This document shows positions 7,322 to 16,139 of a stretch of 64,000 nt of DNA, piece by piece (within the stretch, counting starts at the first letter, position 1; each line of letters begins with the position of its first letter). This DNA comes from Lachnospiraceae bacterium UBA3633 (GTDB lineage: Bacteria; Bacillota; Clostridia; Lachnospirales; Lachnospiraceae). The stretch lies in NCBI GenBank assembly GCA_002374095.1, contig DFKY01000015.1, positions 1 to 64,000 on the forward strand, read 5' to 3'. Position numbers and translations under genes: made by a program. The notes beneath the pieces were generated by a model. The model made no database searches and had not been told where the DNA came from. It worked only from the letters and a program-made list of their open reading frames with translations.

Positions 7322-8098
7322 ATGCATCATATTTTTGTAAAAAATGATTTTGTCTACATAGACCAAAAGACTATAAAGATTGATAAAAATAGTGATATAG
7401 AGAATTACAATCATCTTGTTAATGCTTTGCGAGTTAAGATTGGAGAGAGTGTATTGTGTTCTGTGTACCCTTTTTCTTCTACATATGATTATAAAACTAT
7501 AATTAAAGATATTGACAGTGAAAAAATAGAACTTATGATTGAAGAAAGTGTAGAAGGATCAGAACTTAATTATACGATAAACCTTTACCAAGGTATGTGT
7601 AAGTCTGATAAGTTTGAATTTGTGATAGAAAAAGCAGTTGAGCTTGGAGTAAGTTCTATCACTCCGCTTATGGTAGATAATTGTGTAGTTAGATTTGATA
7701 GTAGTGACAAAAGATATAAAAGCAAATTTGATAGATATAATAAAATTGCAAAGTCTGCAGCAGAACAGAGCAAAAGGCATGTGATTCCAGAAGTACATAC
7801 TGAAGTGACAATTGACGAGATGATTAAAAAGGGAAAAGATAGTTATAATATTGTTTTTTATGAAAACGCATGTGGTATAGAAAAAACCCATGACCTCATA
7901 AATGAGATAAAAAGCCAAAGCGCTGGAAGCAAACCAATTAATATATTTGTAGGGCCAGAAGGTGGATTTACTGAAAAAGAGATAGATCTCATGAAAAGAA
8001 ATGGCTTTTATGTATTGTCACTTGGCAAAAGGATACTTAGGACAGAGACGGCTGCAATTACCGCATTGTCTATATTGATGTATGAATTTGAAGTATAA
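7322..8098 (+). CDS. rsmE: 16S rRNA m3U1498 methyltransferase RsmE
   Basis: 258 residues, standard length. This SPOUT-fold enzyme uses S-adenosylmethionine to methylate N3 of U1498 in 16S rRNA. It has an N-terminal PUA-like domain (HHIFVKN, HLVNALRVKIGESVL) and the knotted C-terminal core with NIFVGPEGGFTEKEID and LGKRILRTETAAITALS, the SAM-binding loops. The ATG sits 6 nt downstream of a TATAAT and has no ribosome site, so initiation is probably leaderless. The downstream lipoprotein gene has its own AAAGGAG site and begins 16 nt after the stop, suggesting one operon. Confidence 0.96.
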   Translation: MHHIFVKNDFVYIDQKTIKIDKNSDIENYNHLVNALRVKIGESVLCSVYPFSSTYDYKTIIKDIDSEKIELMIEESVEGSELNYTINLYQGMCKSDKFEFVIEKAVELGVSSITPLMVDNCVVRFDSSDKRYKSKFDRYNKIAKSAAEQSKRHVIPEVHTEVTIDEMIKKGKDSYNIVFYENACGIEKTHDLINEIKSQSAGSKPINIFVGPEGGFTEKEIDLMKRNGFYVLSLGKRILRTETAAITALSILMYEFEV

Positions 8099-8114
8099 GA
8101 AAGGAGTTATATAA

Positions 8115-9950
8115 ATGAAAAAGATAATTAAAATGACATTGTGTTTTTTGACAGCATTTGTGTTGCTTATGCTAATTTCATGTAGCGTAGCTTCAACGAG
8201 TAGTGGACAGATTGATGATGGAAAAAATGATATTTCACCGCTTGCAAGTGATGCTACTTATAGAGACTCTATACATCTCATTAGGAATTCAGAAACCAAC
8301 ACTGAGATGATCGTAAAAGGGGATGGGACGATACTTCTTAAAGCCATGAGGCCAGGGATAGAATATCTCGATACACATACTGATGCAAAGACTAATGAGA
8401 TAATGTATTTGTCAAAGTCGGTTGAAGGTGATGAAGTAGAAGAATATACAAGTTATAATGAGTTCTCCGGCGAGACTTATAAAGGAGTCAATCCGATACA
8501 TAAGATGACTTTCTACGATAGAAATGGAGATGAGATAGGACTTGTAACAGATACTTATTCACCGGCTTTGATACTTGGCAATAAGATATTTTATACTGTG
8601 CGTGCAGAAGATAAAGATTATTATTATGAAGACTTATATATGTATGATGTAGATGCTAAAAAAAGTGAAAAAGTAATCAAAAATCGCATAGGATTTTTTA
8701 ATTCACGAATTCTTTTATCAAGTGATGGATATAGTGTCTTGGATAGAGAAAATGGAATTGAAGAAGTACTAATTTGTGATGAAAATTTAAATGTCGAAAA
8801 GGTTATTGAAGGGTATAGTTTTGCAAATGTCATTGAAAAAGATGATGTAAAGATAGTAAAGCTTATGAAAACCGTTGTCAAAAATACTGATGTGTCAATG
8901 ACAGATAGACAGTATGGGGTAGATTATTCTTACAAATACAATTACCTTGATAAAGATTTCAATTTAATATTTGATGAACCTGTAGACGCTAGTATTTACT
9001 TTGATAATAGCACAACTGTTACTATCAATAATGAATCAATTGAGTTTGATTATGATTTTAAAAATCTAAAAAAGGTCAGTGAAGATAGAGTTTATAAAGG
9101 ATACACTAATGCATATGATGAGGATCGAGTGAAAAAAGAAGTGTATAGAAGCGCAGCAGATAAAGTAAAAAGTAAAGATAATAAGTATAATTATGTAGAA
9201 ATCGAGATGTATAATGATAAAGTGCTACTTTTTGCATATTATAGTGATGATGTAGATTATACCAAAGTCAACATTGATGAATACGATTTTAAAAATCATT
9301 GTGATATATATACTATTGATGGTGACCTTATAAAACAATTTGACAATGTAAACTTTGTCTACGAAGAAGATGGATATATATTTGTTGATAATAGTGTGGT
9401 TTATGATTTTGATTTTAATGTTATAAAGACTTTTGATGAAGAGGTTAATATAGAGCGTAAAAAGAAGGGAGACTTCATATACTTTACTGACAACTCGGAT
9501 AAACATTATAATAGCAGAGAGAAGTACAATATTTACGATAGGAATTTTAATGTGCTCTATGATAATATAATCTGCGATAATCCATATTCTTTTGATGGTA
9601 AGTATCTTCTTATCGCTGGAAAGGGCTACACAAAACTTGTTGATGAAGATTTAAAAGTATTTAAAGAATATGACAAGGCATATGACATACATGACTGGTA
9701 TGATGTAAAGTATATGATAGTAGAAAACCTTGAAAGTGGCAGGATGGGAGTGATGGATGATAATTTTAATATAATTATAAACGATTTAAAAAGTGTCACA
9801 AATCTTGAAGAGAAGTCTTTTACATACACCAATGGCTTTAGATATGGACTTATGGATTATGATGGAAAGGTGATATGCGACTTTTCAATTTTTGACACTA
9901 TGACAGAAGATGCCAATCTAAATGACTACAAGATAAAGTATGTTGAATAA
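8115..9950 (+). CDS. Large lipoprotein with WG-like repeats
   Basis: 611 residues. The signal peptide ends in the lipobox LISC, so it should be membrane-anchored outside the cell. The mature part is a long run of beta-rich units of the kind YDRNFNVLYDNI, DEDLKVFKEYD, MDDNFNIIINDL and FRYGLMDYDGKVICDF, resembling degenerate WG/KWG beta-propeller-type repeats. No catalytic motif is seen. GAAAGGAG lies upstream of the ATG. It is followed after 35 bp by a PstS-like lipoprotein, so the two may act at the cell surface together (inference). The repeat assignment is by eye and moderate in confidence. Confidence 0.72.
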   Translation: MKKIIKMTLCFLTAFVLLMLISCSVASTSSGQIDDGKNDISPLASDATYRDSIHLIRNSETNTEMIVKGDGTILLKAMRPGIEYLDTHTDAKTNEIMYLSKSVEGDEVEEYTSYNEFSGETYKGVNPIHKMTFYDRNGDEIGLVTDTYSPALILGNKIFYTVRAEDKDYYYEDLYMYDVDAKKSEKVIKNRIGFFNSRILLSSDGYSVLDRENGIEEVLICDENLNVEKVIEGYSFANVIEKDDVKIVKLMKTVVKNTDVSMTDRQYGVDYSYKYNYLDKDFNLIFDEPVDASIYFDNSTTVTINNESIEFDYDFKNLKKVSEDRVYKGYTNAYDEDRVKKEVYRSAADKVKSKDNKYNYVEIEMYNDKVLLFAYYSDDVDYTKVNIDEYDFKNHCDIYTIDGDLIKQFDNVNFVYEEDGYIFVDNSVVYDFDFNVIKTFDEEVNIERKKKGDFIYFTDNSDKHYNSREKYNIYDRNFNVLYDNIICDNPYSFDGKYLLIAGKGYTKLVDEDLKVFKEYDKAYDIHDWYDVKYMIVENLESGRMGVMDDNFNIIINDLKSVTNLEEKSFTYTNGFRYGLMDYDGKVICDFSIFDTMTEDANLNDYKIKYVE

Positions 9951-9985
9951 AAATATGTGTAAAAACACAAAAAGGAAGTGAAGTT

Positions 9986-10885
9986 ATGAAAAGAATTATG
10001 TTAGTTTTGATGGCCCTTGTGATGTTACTTTTACCAGCATGTGCTACGGAAAGCAAAATCGCTGAAGTGACGGAGACTGCAAAAGCTCCACGAGGTATAG
10101 CAAGCGAATATCCGCGTGTAGATGGATCTACAGCCAATATACCTATGATGGCAAAAATTCGTGCGAGCTATCTCAATGAAGCTTTGGTTGAAGCTGAAAA
10201 TAATACAAAAGTTACGACAACGGATTATGCATGGAGAAATCTAATTGATGGCAATGCTGATCTTTTACTTGTGTATGAACCATCATCAGAGACAAAGAAA
10301 ATAATAGATGAAAGTAAAGTAAAATTGAAAGTGACTCCTATAGGCGTTGATGCTTTAGTTTTTATAGTTAATGAAAAGAACCCTGTAAAAAATTTAACCA
10401 CACAAAATATTATAGACATATATACTGGAGATATAACCAATTGGAGTGAGCTCGGAGGAAATGATCAAAAAATAGAAGCTTTTCAACGTGTTTTAAATAG
10501 TGGTAGTCAGACTTTATTTTTAAATCTTGTTATGAAAGGCAAAAAGCCTATGGATGCACCAAAGGATTATAGGACAGAGGATATGAGTGGACTTATTGAA
10601 GCACTTGCTTCTTATAATGATACTGGCAATTCTATAGGTTATAGTGTTTTTTACTATGCAAAAAAAATGTATGAGGTACCAGGATTATCTCTTGTATCAG
10701 TAGATGGAGTTATGCCAAGTGATGAAACAATAGGTGCAAAAGAGTATCCTTATCTCAATGAATACTATCTTGTTATAAGAGAAGATACTCCTGAAGATTC
10801 AGAGACTATGAAGCTTTACAATTACATCTTGTCTGATGAAGGAAAAGAAGACATTATAAAAGCAGGATATATACCAATATCATAA
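9986..10885 (+). CDS. PstS-like substrate-binding lipoprotein
   Basis: 299 residues. Signal peptide with lipobox LPAC. The mature part shows the phosphate-binding-protein pattern: DGSTANIPM near the start, a middle hinge (VFIVNEKNPVKNLTTQNIIDIYTGDITNWSELGG split over about residues 130-160) and the QRVLNSGSQTLF loop that holds the oxyanion in PstS. The family delivers phosphate to PstCAB. No permease or ATPase genes are nearby, so its partner is elsewhere or it is a sensor. GGAAGTG precedes the ATG. moaA starts 10 nt after the stop, which also leaves molybdate as a thinkable ligand, though the motifs look like PstS. Confidence 0.82.
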   Translation: MKRIMLVLMALVMLLLPACATESKIAEVTETAKAPRGIASEYPRVDGSTANIPMMAKIRASYLNEALVEAENNTKVTTTDYAWRNLIDGNADLLLVYEPSSETKKIIDESKVKLKVTPIGVDALVFIVNEKNPVKNLTTQNIIDIYTGDITNWSELGGNDQKIEAFQRVLNSGSQTLFLNLVMKGKKPMDAPKDYRTEDMSGLIEALASYNDTGNSIGYSVFYYAKKMYEVPGLSLVSVDGVMPSDETIGAKEYPYLNEYYLVIREDTPEDSETMKLYNYILSDEGKEDIIKAGYIPIS

Positions 10886-10894
10886 AATTATATT

Positions 10895-11878
10895 TTGAAA
10901 GATTTGTATGGTAGAGAAATAGAATATCTAAGAGTGTCGCTTACGGAGCTATGTAATCTTCGTTGCCGCTATTGTATGCCTGTTGAAGGTGTCAACAAGA
11001 AAAATCATGATGAGATGCTCACAGAAGAAGAGCTACTTGTGGCGGTAAAAGTGGCTGTCTCTCTTGGCATAAAAAAAATCAGACTTACTGGTGGTGAACC
11101 ATTGGTTAAGAAAAATATTATAGACATAGTAGAAAAAATTAAAATGATTGACGGAGTAAAAGAGCTATGCCTTACAACCAATGGAACATTGCTTTCAAAA
11201 TATGCTCGAGATTTAAAACGTGCTGGTCTTGACCGCATTAATATAAGCCTTGATACTCTTGATCCTAAAAAATATAATTACATAACGCGTTTTGGTAATA
11301 TTGAAGAAGCATTAGAGGGTATAGAAGAATCATTAAAGGTAGGGTTTGATAAAGTTAAAATCAATACAGTTTTGATTGGTGGTTTTAATGATGATGAAGT
11401 TGTCAATTTTGCAAAAAAAACTTTAGAACTACCTATAGATATAAGATTTATAGAACTTATGCCAATGTATGATAGTGGTGATTTTAATGAAAAATCATTT
11501 ATGCCTTGTAAAGCTGCATTTGATATCTTGAAGAAATACTGTGATGATGAAAAGATAAGCATAGAGAAAGTAGATGCTGCTAAAACACATGCCGTTGCAA
11601 TACTATACAAACTTGAAAATGCAAAGGGGCATATAGGGTTTATAAGTCCTGTAAGTTGTGATTTTTGTAAAGAATGTAATCGCATAAGACTTACAGCTGA
11701 TGGAAAGCTTAAGCCTTGTCTACATTCAAGCCAAGAGATTTGCATAAAAGGGCTTAATGAAGAAGAAATAAGAGAAAAATTCATAGAGACTATCAAGATG
11801 AAACCTGAAAGACATGCAAGATTATCATATAAGGATAGAAGTGAAGCAAAAAGAAATATGAATGAGATTGGCGGATAA
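10895..11878 (+). CDS. moaA: GTP 3',8-cyclase MoaA (molybdenum cofactor)
   Basis: 327 residues. This radical-SAM enzyme makes 3',8-cH2GTP, the first step of molybdopterin synthesis. It has the N-terminal CNLRCRYCM cluster motif, IRLTGGEPLV, the C-terminal cluster CDFCKECNRIRLTADG...CL, and it ends in NEIGG, the double-glycine tail needed for activity. The start codon is TTG at 10895, the only start that keeps the family N-terminus (KDLYGREIEYLRVSL). There is no clear ribosome site, so it is probably coupled to the PstS-like gene 10 nt upstream. No other molybdenum cofactor genes are in the window. Confidence 0.95.
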   Translation: MKDLYGREIEYLRVSLTELCNLRCRYCMPVEGVNKKNHDEMLTEEELLVAVKVAVSLGIKKIRLTGGEPLVKKNIIDIVEKIKMIDGVKELCLTTNGTLLSKYARDLKRAGLDRINISLDTLDPKKYNYITRFGNIEEALEGIEESLKVGFDKVKINTVLIGGFNDDEVVNFAKKTLELPIDIRFIELMPMYDSGDFNEKSFMPCKAAFDILKKYCDDEKISIEKVDAAKTHAVAILYKLENAKGHIGFISPVSCDFCKECNRIRLTADGKLKPCLHSSQEICIKGLNEEEIREKFIETIKMKPERHARLSYKDRSEAKRNMNEIGG

Positions 11879-11899
11879 ACTCTATAATGTGTATAAAAC

Positions 11900-11928
11900 T
11901 TGCAAAATGCAGTAAAAATTGATATAAT
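11900..11928 (+). promoter_or_regulatory. Promoter of the 11984 lipoprotein gene
   Basis: TTGCAA (11900-11905), 17-nt spacer, TATAAT (11923-11928), about 55 nt before the start codon. Confidence 0.7.
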
Positions 11929-11983
11929 TAACATTTGGTTATTAAAACCTGATTAATTGATGAAAACATTTAGGAGTATAGTA

Positions 11984-12604
11984 ATGAAAAATACAAAAAA
12001 ATATGCATATATACTATTTTTGGCGATAATGACTATGATGCTTGTATCGTGTAAGAAACAAGTGAAGCATAAGTGGATTGAAGTGGGGGCTGATCCTACT
12101 CCTGAAAAAGTAACGCCAGGAGTTCATCCCGAAAGAGGGAGCATGAGTGATGCAGTGCCTATCGTGACAGCAGCAGTTCTTGTTCCTACTGGTCGTGACA
12201 GCGATGGAAAGCTTCGATATATCAAGTACCTATATGATATGGAAGAGCTCACACATGAAGGAGTAGATATGGCTATGAAGGAGCTTGGACTTATATCAGA
12301 GAATTCAGTGTTCTGTGATTTGTTGATAGAAGATGTGGGAAATGGTGAAGACAGTATATCGGCTGGGCCAGGTGCAGAAAGCGGAGAAACACTCAATAAA
12401 AAAGGAACAGTACGATATGCGAATCTTGATTCAAATCTTATCAATGGAAAAGAAGGAGATGAATTAAGAGATAATCTCATAACATTAAAAGATATAGAAG
12501 ATTGTGTTACTGGAACATATGCAGAAAATTTCCAACTTGCTACTTGCGATATAGAGATGATATCTATGGAAGAGTATAAGAGAATAAACGGCATAAAAGA
12601 GTAA
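11984..12604 (+). CDS. Lipoprotein of unknown function
   Basis: 206 residues from the ATG at 11984, which has TAGGAG 7 nt upstream; an in-frame ATG at 11957 has no ribosome site. The signal peptide ends in the lipobox LVSC. The mature part contains VPIVTAAVLVPTGRDSDGKLRYIKYLYDMEE and a ...AMKELGLISENSVFCDL stretch (each over 20 residues when whole), giving a faint resemblance to GerM-type domains. I would not name it. It has its own promoter and a terminator, so it is a single-gene unit. Confidence 0.75.
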   Translation: MKNTKKYAYILFLAIMTMMLVSCKKQVKHKWIEVGADPTPEKVTPGVHPERGSMSDAVPIVTAAVLVPTGRDSDGKLRYIKYLYDMEELTHEGVDMAMKELGLISENSVFCDLLIEDVGNGEDSISAGPGAESGETLNKKGTVRYANLDSNLINGKEGDELRDNLITLKDIEDCVTGTYAENFQLATCDIEMISMEEYKRINGIKE

Positions 12605-12628
12605 AGCAATATTTATCAGAGAACAATG

Positions 12629-12658
12629 AAAGAGAACTCATATAGTTCTCTTTTACTA
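12629..12658 (+). terminator. Terminator before metG
   Basis: AAAGAGAAC (12629-12637) pairs with GTTCTCTTT (12645-12653) around a 7-nt loop; the T-run is part of the 3' arm, so the element should work in both directions. Confidence 0.75.
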
Positions 12659-12674
12659 TAATTTGGAGGATTTT

Positions 12675-14252
12675 ATGAAAAATACTTATTACATTACCAC
12701 AGCAATAGTATATGCATCAGGTAAACCACACATAGGCAATGTGTATGATGTAATATTGGCTGATAGTATAGCAAGATTTAAAAGAGAGCAAGGCTTTGAG
12801 GTTAGATTTCAGACAGGGACTGACGAGCATGGAGAAAAAATTGAAAAGAAGGCAAAGTCGCTTGGAGTCACTCCTAAAAAGTTCGTAGATGATATTGCTT
12901 GTGATACTGAAAAAATGTACAAGATGCTTGGATCTAGTCATGATAGGTTTATAAGAACTACAGATGAAGATCATGTAAAAGCTTGTCAAGAGATGTTTAA
13001 AAGGCTTTATGATCAAGGCGATATATATAAGAGCGAGTATGAAGGATGGTATTGCACACCTTGTGAATCATTTTACACAGATTCACAACTTGTAGATGGT
13101 AAGTGCCCTGATTGTGGAAGAGAAGTATATAAGGCAAAAGAAGAGGCATACTTTTTCAAGCTTTCAAAATATGCTGATAAACTTATAGATTACATTAATA
13201 AGACAGATTTTATAGTGCCAGAGAGCAGAAAAAATGAGATGTTAAACAACTTTTTACTTCCGGGACTTAAAGATCTCTGTGTGTCAAGAAGCTCTTATAC
13301 TTGGGGAATACCAGTAACTTTTGACGATAAGCATATCATCTATGTGTGGATTGATGCACTTAGCAATTATATTACAGGGCTTGGATATCCTACTGGAGAT
13401 AGTGATGAGCTGTATAAAAAGTTTTGGCCTGCTGATCTACATGTCATAGGGAAAGACATAGTTAGATTCCATACGATATATTGGCCTATATTTCTTATAG
13501 CTTTAGGTGTAGAGCCTCCAAAGAAAGTTTTCGGACATCCATGGCTTTTATCTTCAAGTGACGATAGTGATGAGGGACTTAAGATGTCAAAATCAAGAGG
13601 CAATGTGCTATATCCAGATGAACTATGCAGTATTTATGGTGTGGATGCGGTTAGATTTTATCTTTTGCATGAAGTATCATATGATAATGATGGCGTGATA
13701 AGCTTGAAGTTAGTTACGGAAAAGTATAATAGTGATTTAGCCAATGTCCTTGGCAATCTTGTGAGCAGAACCATAGCTATGATCAACAAATATCATGATG
13801 GTATACTTTGCAATAAAGAAGTGAAAGAATCAGTTGATGACGACTTATATAGTTATGTAAACAATTGTATAGATAAGACTATAGAAAATATGGAAAATCT
13901 TCATGTGCAAGATGCGGTGGATGCAGCATTTGATATATTTAGAAGATGCAATAAATATATTGATGAGACAGAACCTTGGGTACTTGCAAAAGATGATGGG
14001 AAGGGTGATAGATTAAAAACTGTTTTATATAATTTGTCTACCAGTATCTGCAAAGGCGCAAAACTTATATATAGTTATATGCCAGAAACTTCAGATAAGA
14101 TTTTAAAGATGTTTTCAGTAGATGATATTAGTCTTGGGACCCTTAAAGAATACGTATTGAAAAACGACACCAAAGTGACAGAAGAAAAAGAAAACCTCTT
14201 TGAACGACTTGATTATGAAAAAGTAAAAGAGCAGATGGAAAGTATGCAGTAA
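12675..14252 (+). CDS. metG: Methionyl-tRNA synthetase (short form)
   Basis: 526 codons with stop. This class I aminoacyl-tRNA synthetase charges tRNA-Met. It has an ASGKPHIGN (HIGH-type) signature near the N-terminus, a zinc knuckle CTPCESFY...CPDCGREVY, the WIDALSNYI region and KMSKSRGN. The start at 12675 has GGAGG 5 nt upstream; the longer reading frame from TTG is not needed. Many Firmicute MetRS proteins are about 650 residues with a C-terminal EMAP-II-like tRNA-binding domain. This one ends after the anticodon-binding helical domain, so that domain is absent or encoded separately. Confidence 0.97.
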   Translation: MKNTYYITTAIVYASGKPHIGNVYDVILADSIARFKREQGFEVRFQTGTDEHGEKIEKKAKSLGVTPKKFVDDIACDTEKMYKMLGSSHDRFIRTTDEDHVKACQEMFKRLYDQGDIYKSEYEGWYCTPCESFYTDSQLVDGKCPDCGREVYKAKEEAYFFKLSKYADKLIDYINKTDFIVPESRKNEMLNNFLLPGLKDLCVSRSSYTWGIPVTFDDKHIIYVWIDALSNYITGLGYPTGDSDELYKKFWPADLHVIGKDIVRFHTIYWPIFLIALGVEPPKKVFGHPWLLSSSDDSDEGLKMSKSRGNVLYPDELCSIYGVDAVRFYLLHEVSYDNDGVISLKLVTEKYNSDLANVLGNLVSRTIAMINKYHDGILCNKEVKESVDDDLYSYVNNCIDKTIENMENLHVQDAVDAAFDIFRRCNKYIDETEPWVLAKDDGKGDRLKTVLYNLSTSICKGAKLIYSYMPETSDKILKMFSVDDISLGTLKEYVLKNDTKVTEEKENLFERLDYEKVKEQMESMQ

Positions 14253-14259
14253 TTGATTT

Positions 14260-15048
14260 ATGCCATTTACAAGATATCTTTATAAACTAAAAAAAGAGAT
14301 AGGCTTTTCACATAATTTTTTAGCTTTGATAGCCATGATTTCTATGTTTATTGATCATGCAGCTTTGATGCTTATAAAAAATGGAAAACTCTATGGCTAC
14401 AATAGTTCGTTATATGAAAATGCTATTTTATTACCTGAGGCAAATGGGTGGCTTATCTTATATACAGTTATGCGTATGATAGGTAGAATTTCTTTCCCTA
14501 TATTTGCTTTTCTAATAGTAGAAGGATTTAGAAAGGCAGGTAATCTTTTTAAGTATCTAATGAGGCTTTTACTTCTCGCTATAGTTTCAGAGATTCCATA
14601 TGACCTGATGGTTTTCAATGAAGTATTTACAATAAGAAGTTTGGCAATTCAAAATGTCATATTTACCTACATTGTAGGACTACTTATGCTTATCTCTGTG
14701 AGATACGTACATACAATACTGCCAGCACTTACAATACTTCCAGTAGCTCTTGCAGGAATGATTACACATTTTCTAAAGACAGATTATGCTTTAGAAGGTA
14801 TACTACTTATGTACATCTTTTACATCTTTAGAAATGATTTAAATTTAAAATGTGTATTTACAATTATTATCACAATTCTCATGAGCTATGAAAACTATCA
14901 TGGAGCAGCGGTGTTATCTATATTTTTTATATATTTTTATGATGGTAGGAAAGGCGATTTTGATTTTAGGCAATTTAGATATTTGTTTTACCCAGTGCAT
15001 ATGTTAGGACTTTATTTTATAGTATTTTTTTCAAATTTTCAAAAGTAA
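14260..15048 (+). CDS. TraX-family membrane protein
   Basis: 262 residues with about eight hydrophobic segments. The motifs ALIAMISMFIDHAALM, MRMIGRISFPIFAFLIVEGF and LLLLAIVSEIPYDLMVF are the conserved core of the TraX family, whose F-plasmid founder acetylates pilin; the chromosomal Firmicute members have no assigned substrate. It is probably a membrane acyltransferase by analogy (inference). It starts 7 nt after metG in the same orientation without a clear ribosome site, so translation may be coupled. Confidence 0.87.
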   Translation: MPFTRYLYKLKKEIGFSHNFLALIAMISMFIDHAALMLIKNGKLYGYNSSLYENAILLPEANGWLILYTVMRMIGRISFPIFAFLIVEGFRKAGNLFKYLMRLLLLAIVSEIPYDLMVFNEVFTIRSLAIQNVIFTYIVGLLMLISVRYVHTILPALTILPVALAGMITHFLKTDYALEGILLMYIFYIFRNDLNLKCVFTIIITILMSYENYHGAAVLSIFFIYFYDGRKGDFDFRQFRYLFYPVHMLGLYFIVFFSNFQK

Positions 15049-15063
15049 TTTTAGGAGGTATAT

Positions 15064-15507
15064 ATGTTGTTGATAGAAAAGATGAGACAAGATCAGATTG
15101 CAGCTATGAAAGAAAAAAACGGAGAAAAGAAGCTTGCTATTTCAGCGCTTATTGATGGAGCTAAAAAGATAGTTATAGATAAGGGCGGAGATAGAGTCAA
15201 TATCCCTGATGAGATCGTAGTTCAAGTAGTGATGAAAGAGTTAAAAACCATAAAAGAGCAAATCGACTCATGCCCAAGTGACCGCACGGATTTACTTGAT
15301 GAGTTCAAAAAGAGATATGACTATGTGAAAGCATATGCACCAGAACTTATGAGTAGAGACGACATTATAAAGTTAATTAATGATAAGTTTTCTGATGTAG
15401 TGGCAGGAAAAAATAAAGGGCTTATAATGAAGGCGGTAATGCCTGAACTTAAAGGTAAAGCAGACGGCAAGCTAATAAATGAAATAGTTGAAGAATTGTG
15501 CAAATAG
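15064..15507 (+). CDS. GatB/YqeY-domain protein
   Basis: 147 residues, the usual size of stand-alone YqeY proteins. The sequence shows the helical tail domain of the GatB amidotransferase subunit (LLIEKMRQDQIAAMKEKNGE, ...VMKELKTIKEQID, GLIMKAVMPELKGKADGK, INEIVEELCK). The family is thought to bind tRNA, and its role outside the amidotransferase is unsettled. AGGAGG lies 6 nt before the ATG. The last 10 bp overlap the next gene, indicating an operon. Confidence 0.92.
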   Translation: MLLIEKMRQDQIAAMKEKNGEKKLAISALIDGAKKIVIDKGGDRVNIPDEIVVQVVMKELKTIKEQIDSCPSDRTDLLDEFKKRYDYVKAYAPELMSRDDIIKLINDKFSDVVAGKNKGLIMKAVMPELKGKADGKLINEIVEELCK

Positions 15508-16139
15508 TCATATATAAAGAAAAAGATGTACTTGGGAAGCTCAGTACTCGAGATCTCTATGAAGAAAACTTTGACATTGGGGATGTTGAGTTTGTGAATT
15601 ATTACTATGATGAGATTATAAAGAGAAATGTGGTCGTGGCAATGATTGATGATGAGTCAAAGGTCATATCTATGGTTCACTTAAATCCGTATCTTTATAA
15701 TATATCTGGTAAAGAAAGATGGGTACACTATCTTGTCGCAATAGCTACAAGAAAAGATTATAGAAAAAAGGGATACATGAGTAGAGTTTTAGATGAGGCG
15801 CTTAAGTATCTTCAGAGTCTCCATGAACCTTTTTGCTATGTAGTGCCAATAAGTGATGCTGTAAAAGGTATATATGAGCGATTTGGATTTGAAGAAGTTT
15901 GTAAATTTACATTAGATAAGTTTTCTGATGATGCGTATGATATTTATCCTGTCAAGACAGAAGAATACCTAAACTTAATGAAAAAAGAGCAATATTTTTT
16001 GGATTTGGAAGATGAAAGTTATAAAGAGAGCTTACAAAAAAAGCCAGTCATGATAAAGCTTTTAGATACAGAAGGTATTAGTTTCAAATCAATAGAGATG
16101 CTCAAAAATAAAAAAATATATGTGTGTCAAGAGGTATAG
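15498..16139 (+). CDS. GNAT-family N-acetyltransferase
   Basis: 213 residues from a GTG start inside the end of the yqeY-like gene. The acetyl-CoA-binding motif A is seen in LVAIATRKDYRKKGYMSRVL, and ISDAVKGIYERFGFEEV is motif B. The C-terminal third, after about residue 140, is not part of the GNAT core and is reminiscent of Eis-type proteins. Substrate is unknown. It is followed directly (stop then ATG) by a DUF2156-like gene, itself built on a GNAT-like fold, so the two may modify related substrates (inference). Confidence 0.85.
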   Translation: MQIVIYKEKDVLGKLSTRDLYEENFDIGDVEFVNYYYDEIIKRNVVVAMIDDESKVISMVHLNPYLYNISGKERWVHYLVAIATRKDYRKKGYMSRVLDEALKYLQSLHEPFCYVVPISDAVKGIYERFGFEEVCKFTLDKFSDDAYDIYPVKTEEYLNLMKKEQYFLDLEDESYKESLQKKPVMIKLLDTEGISFKSIEMLKNKKIYVCQEV

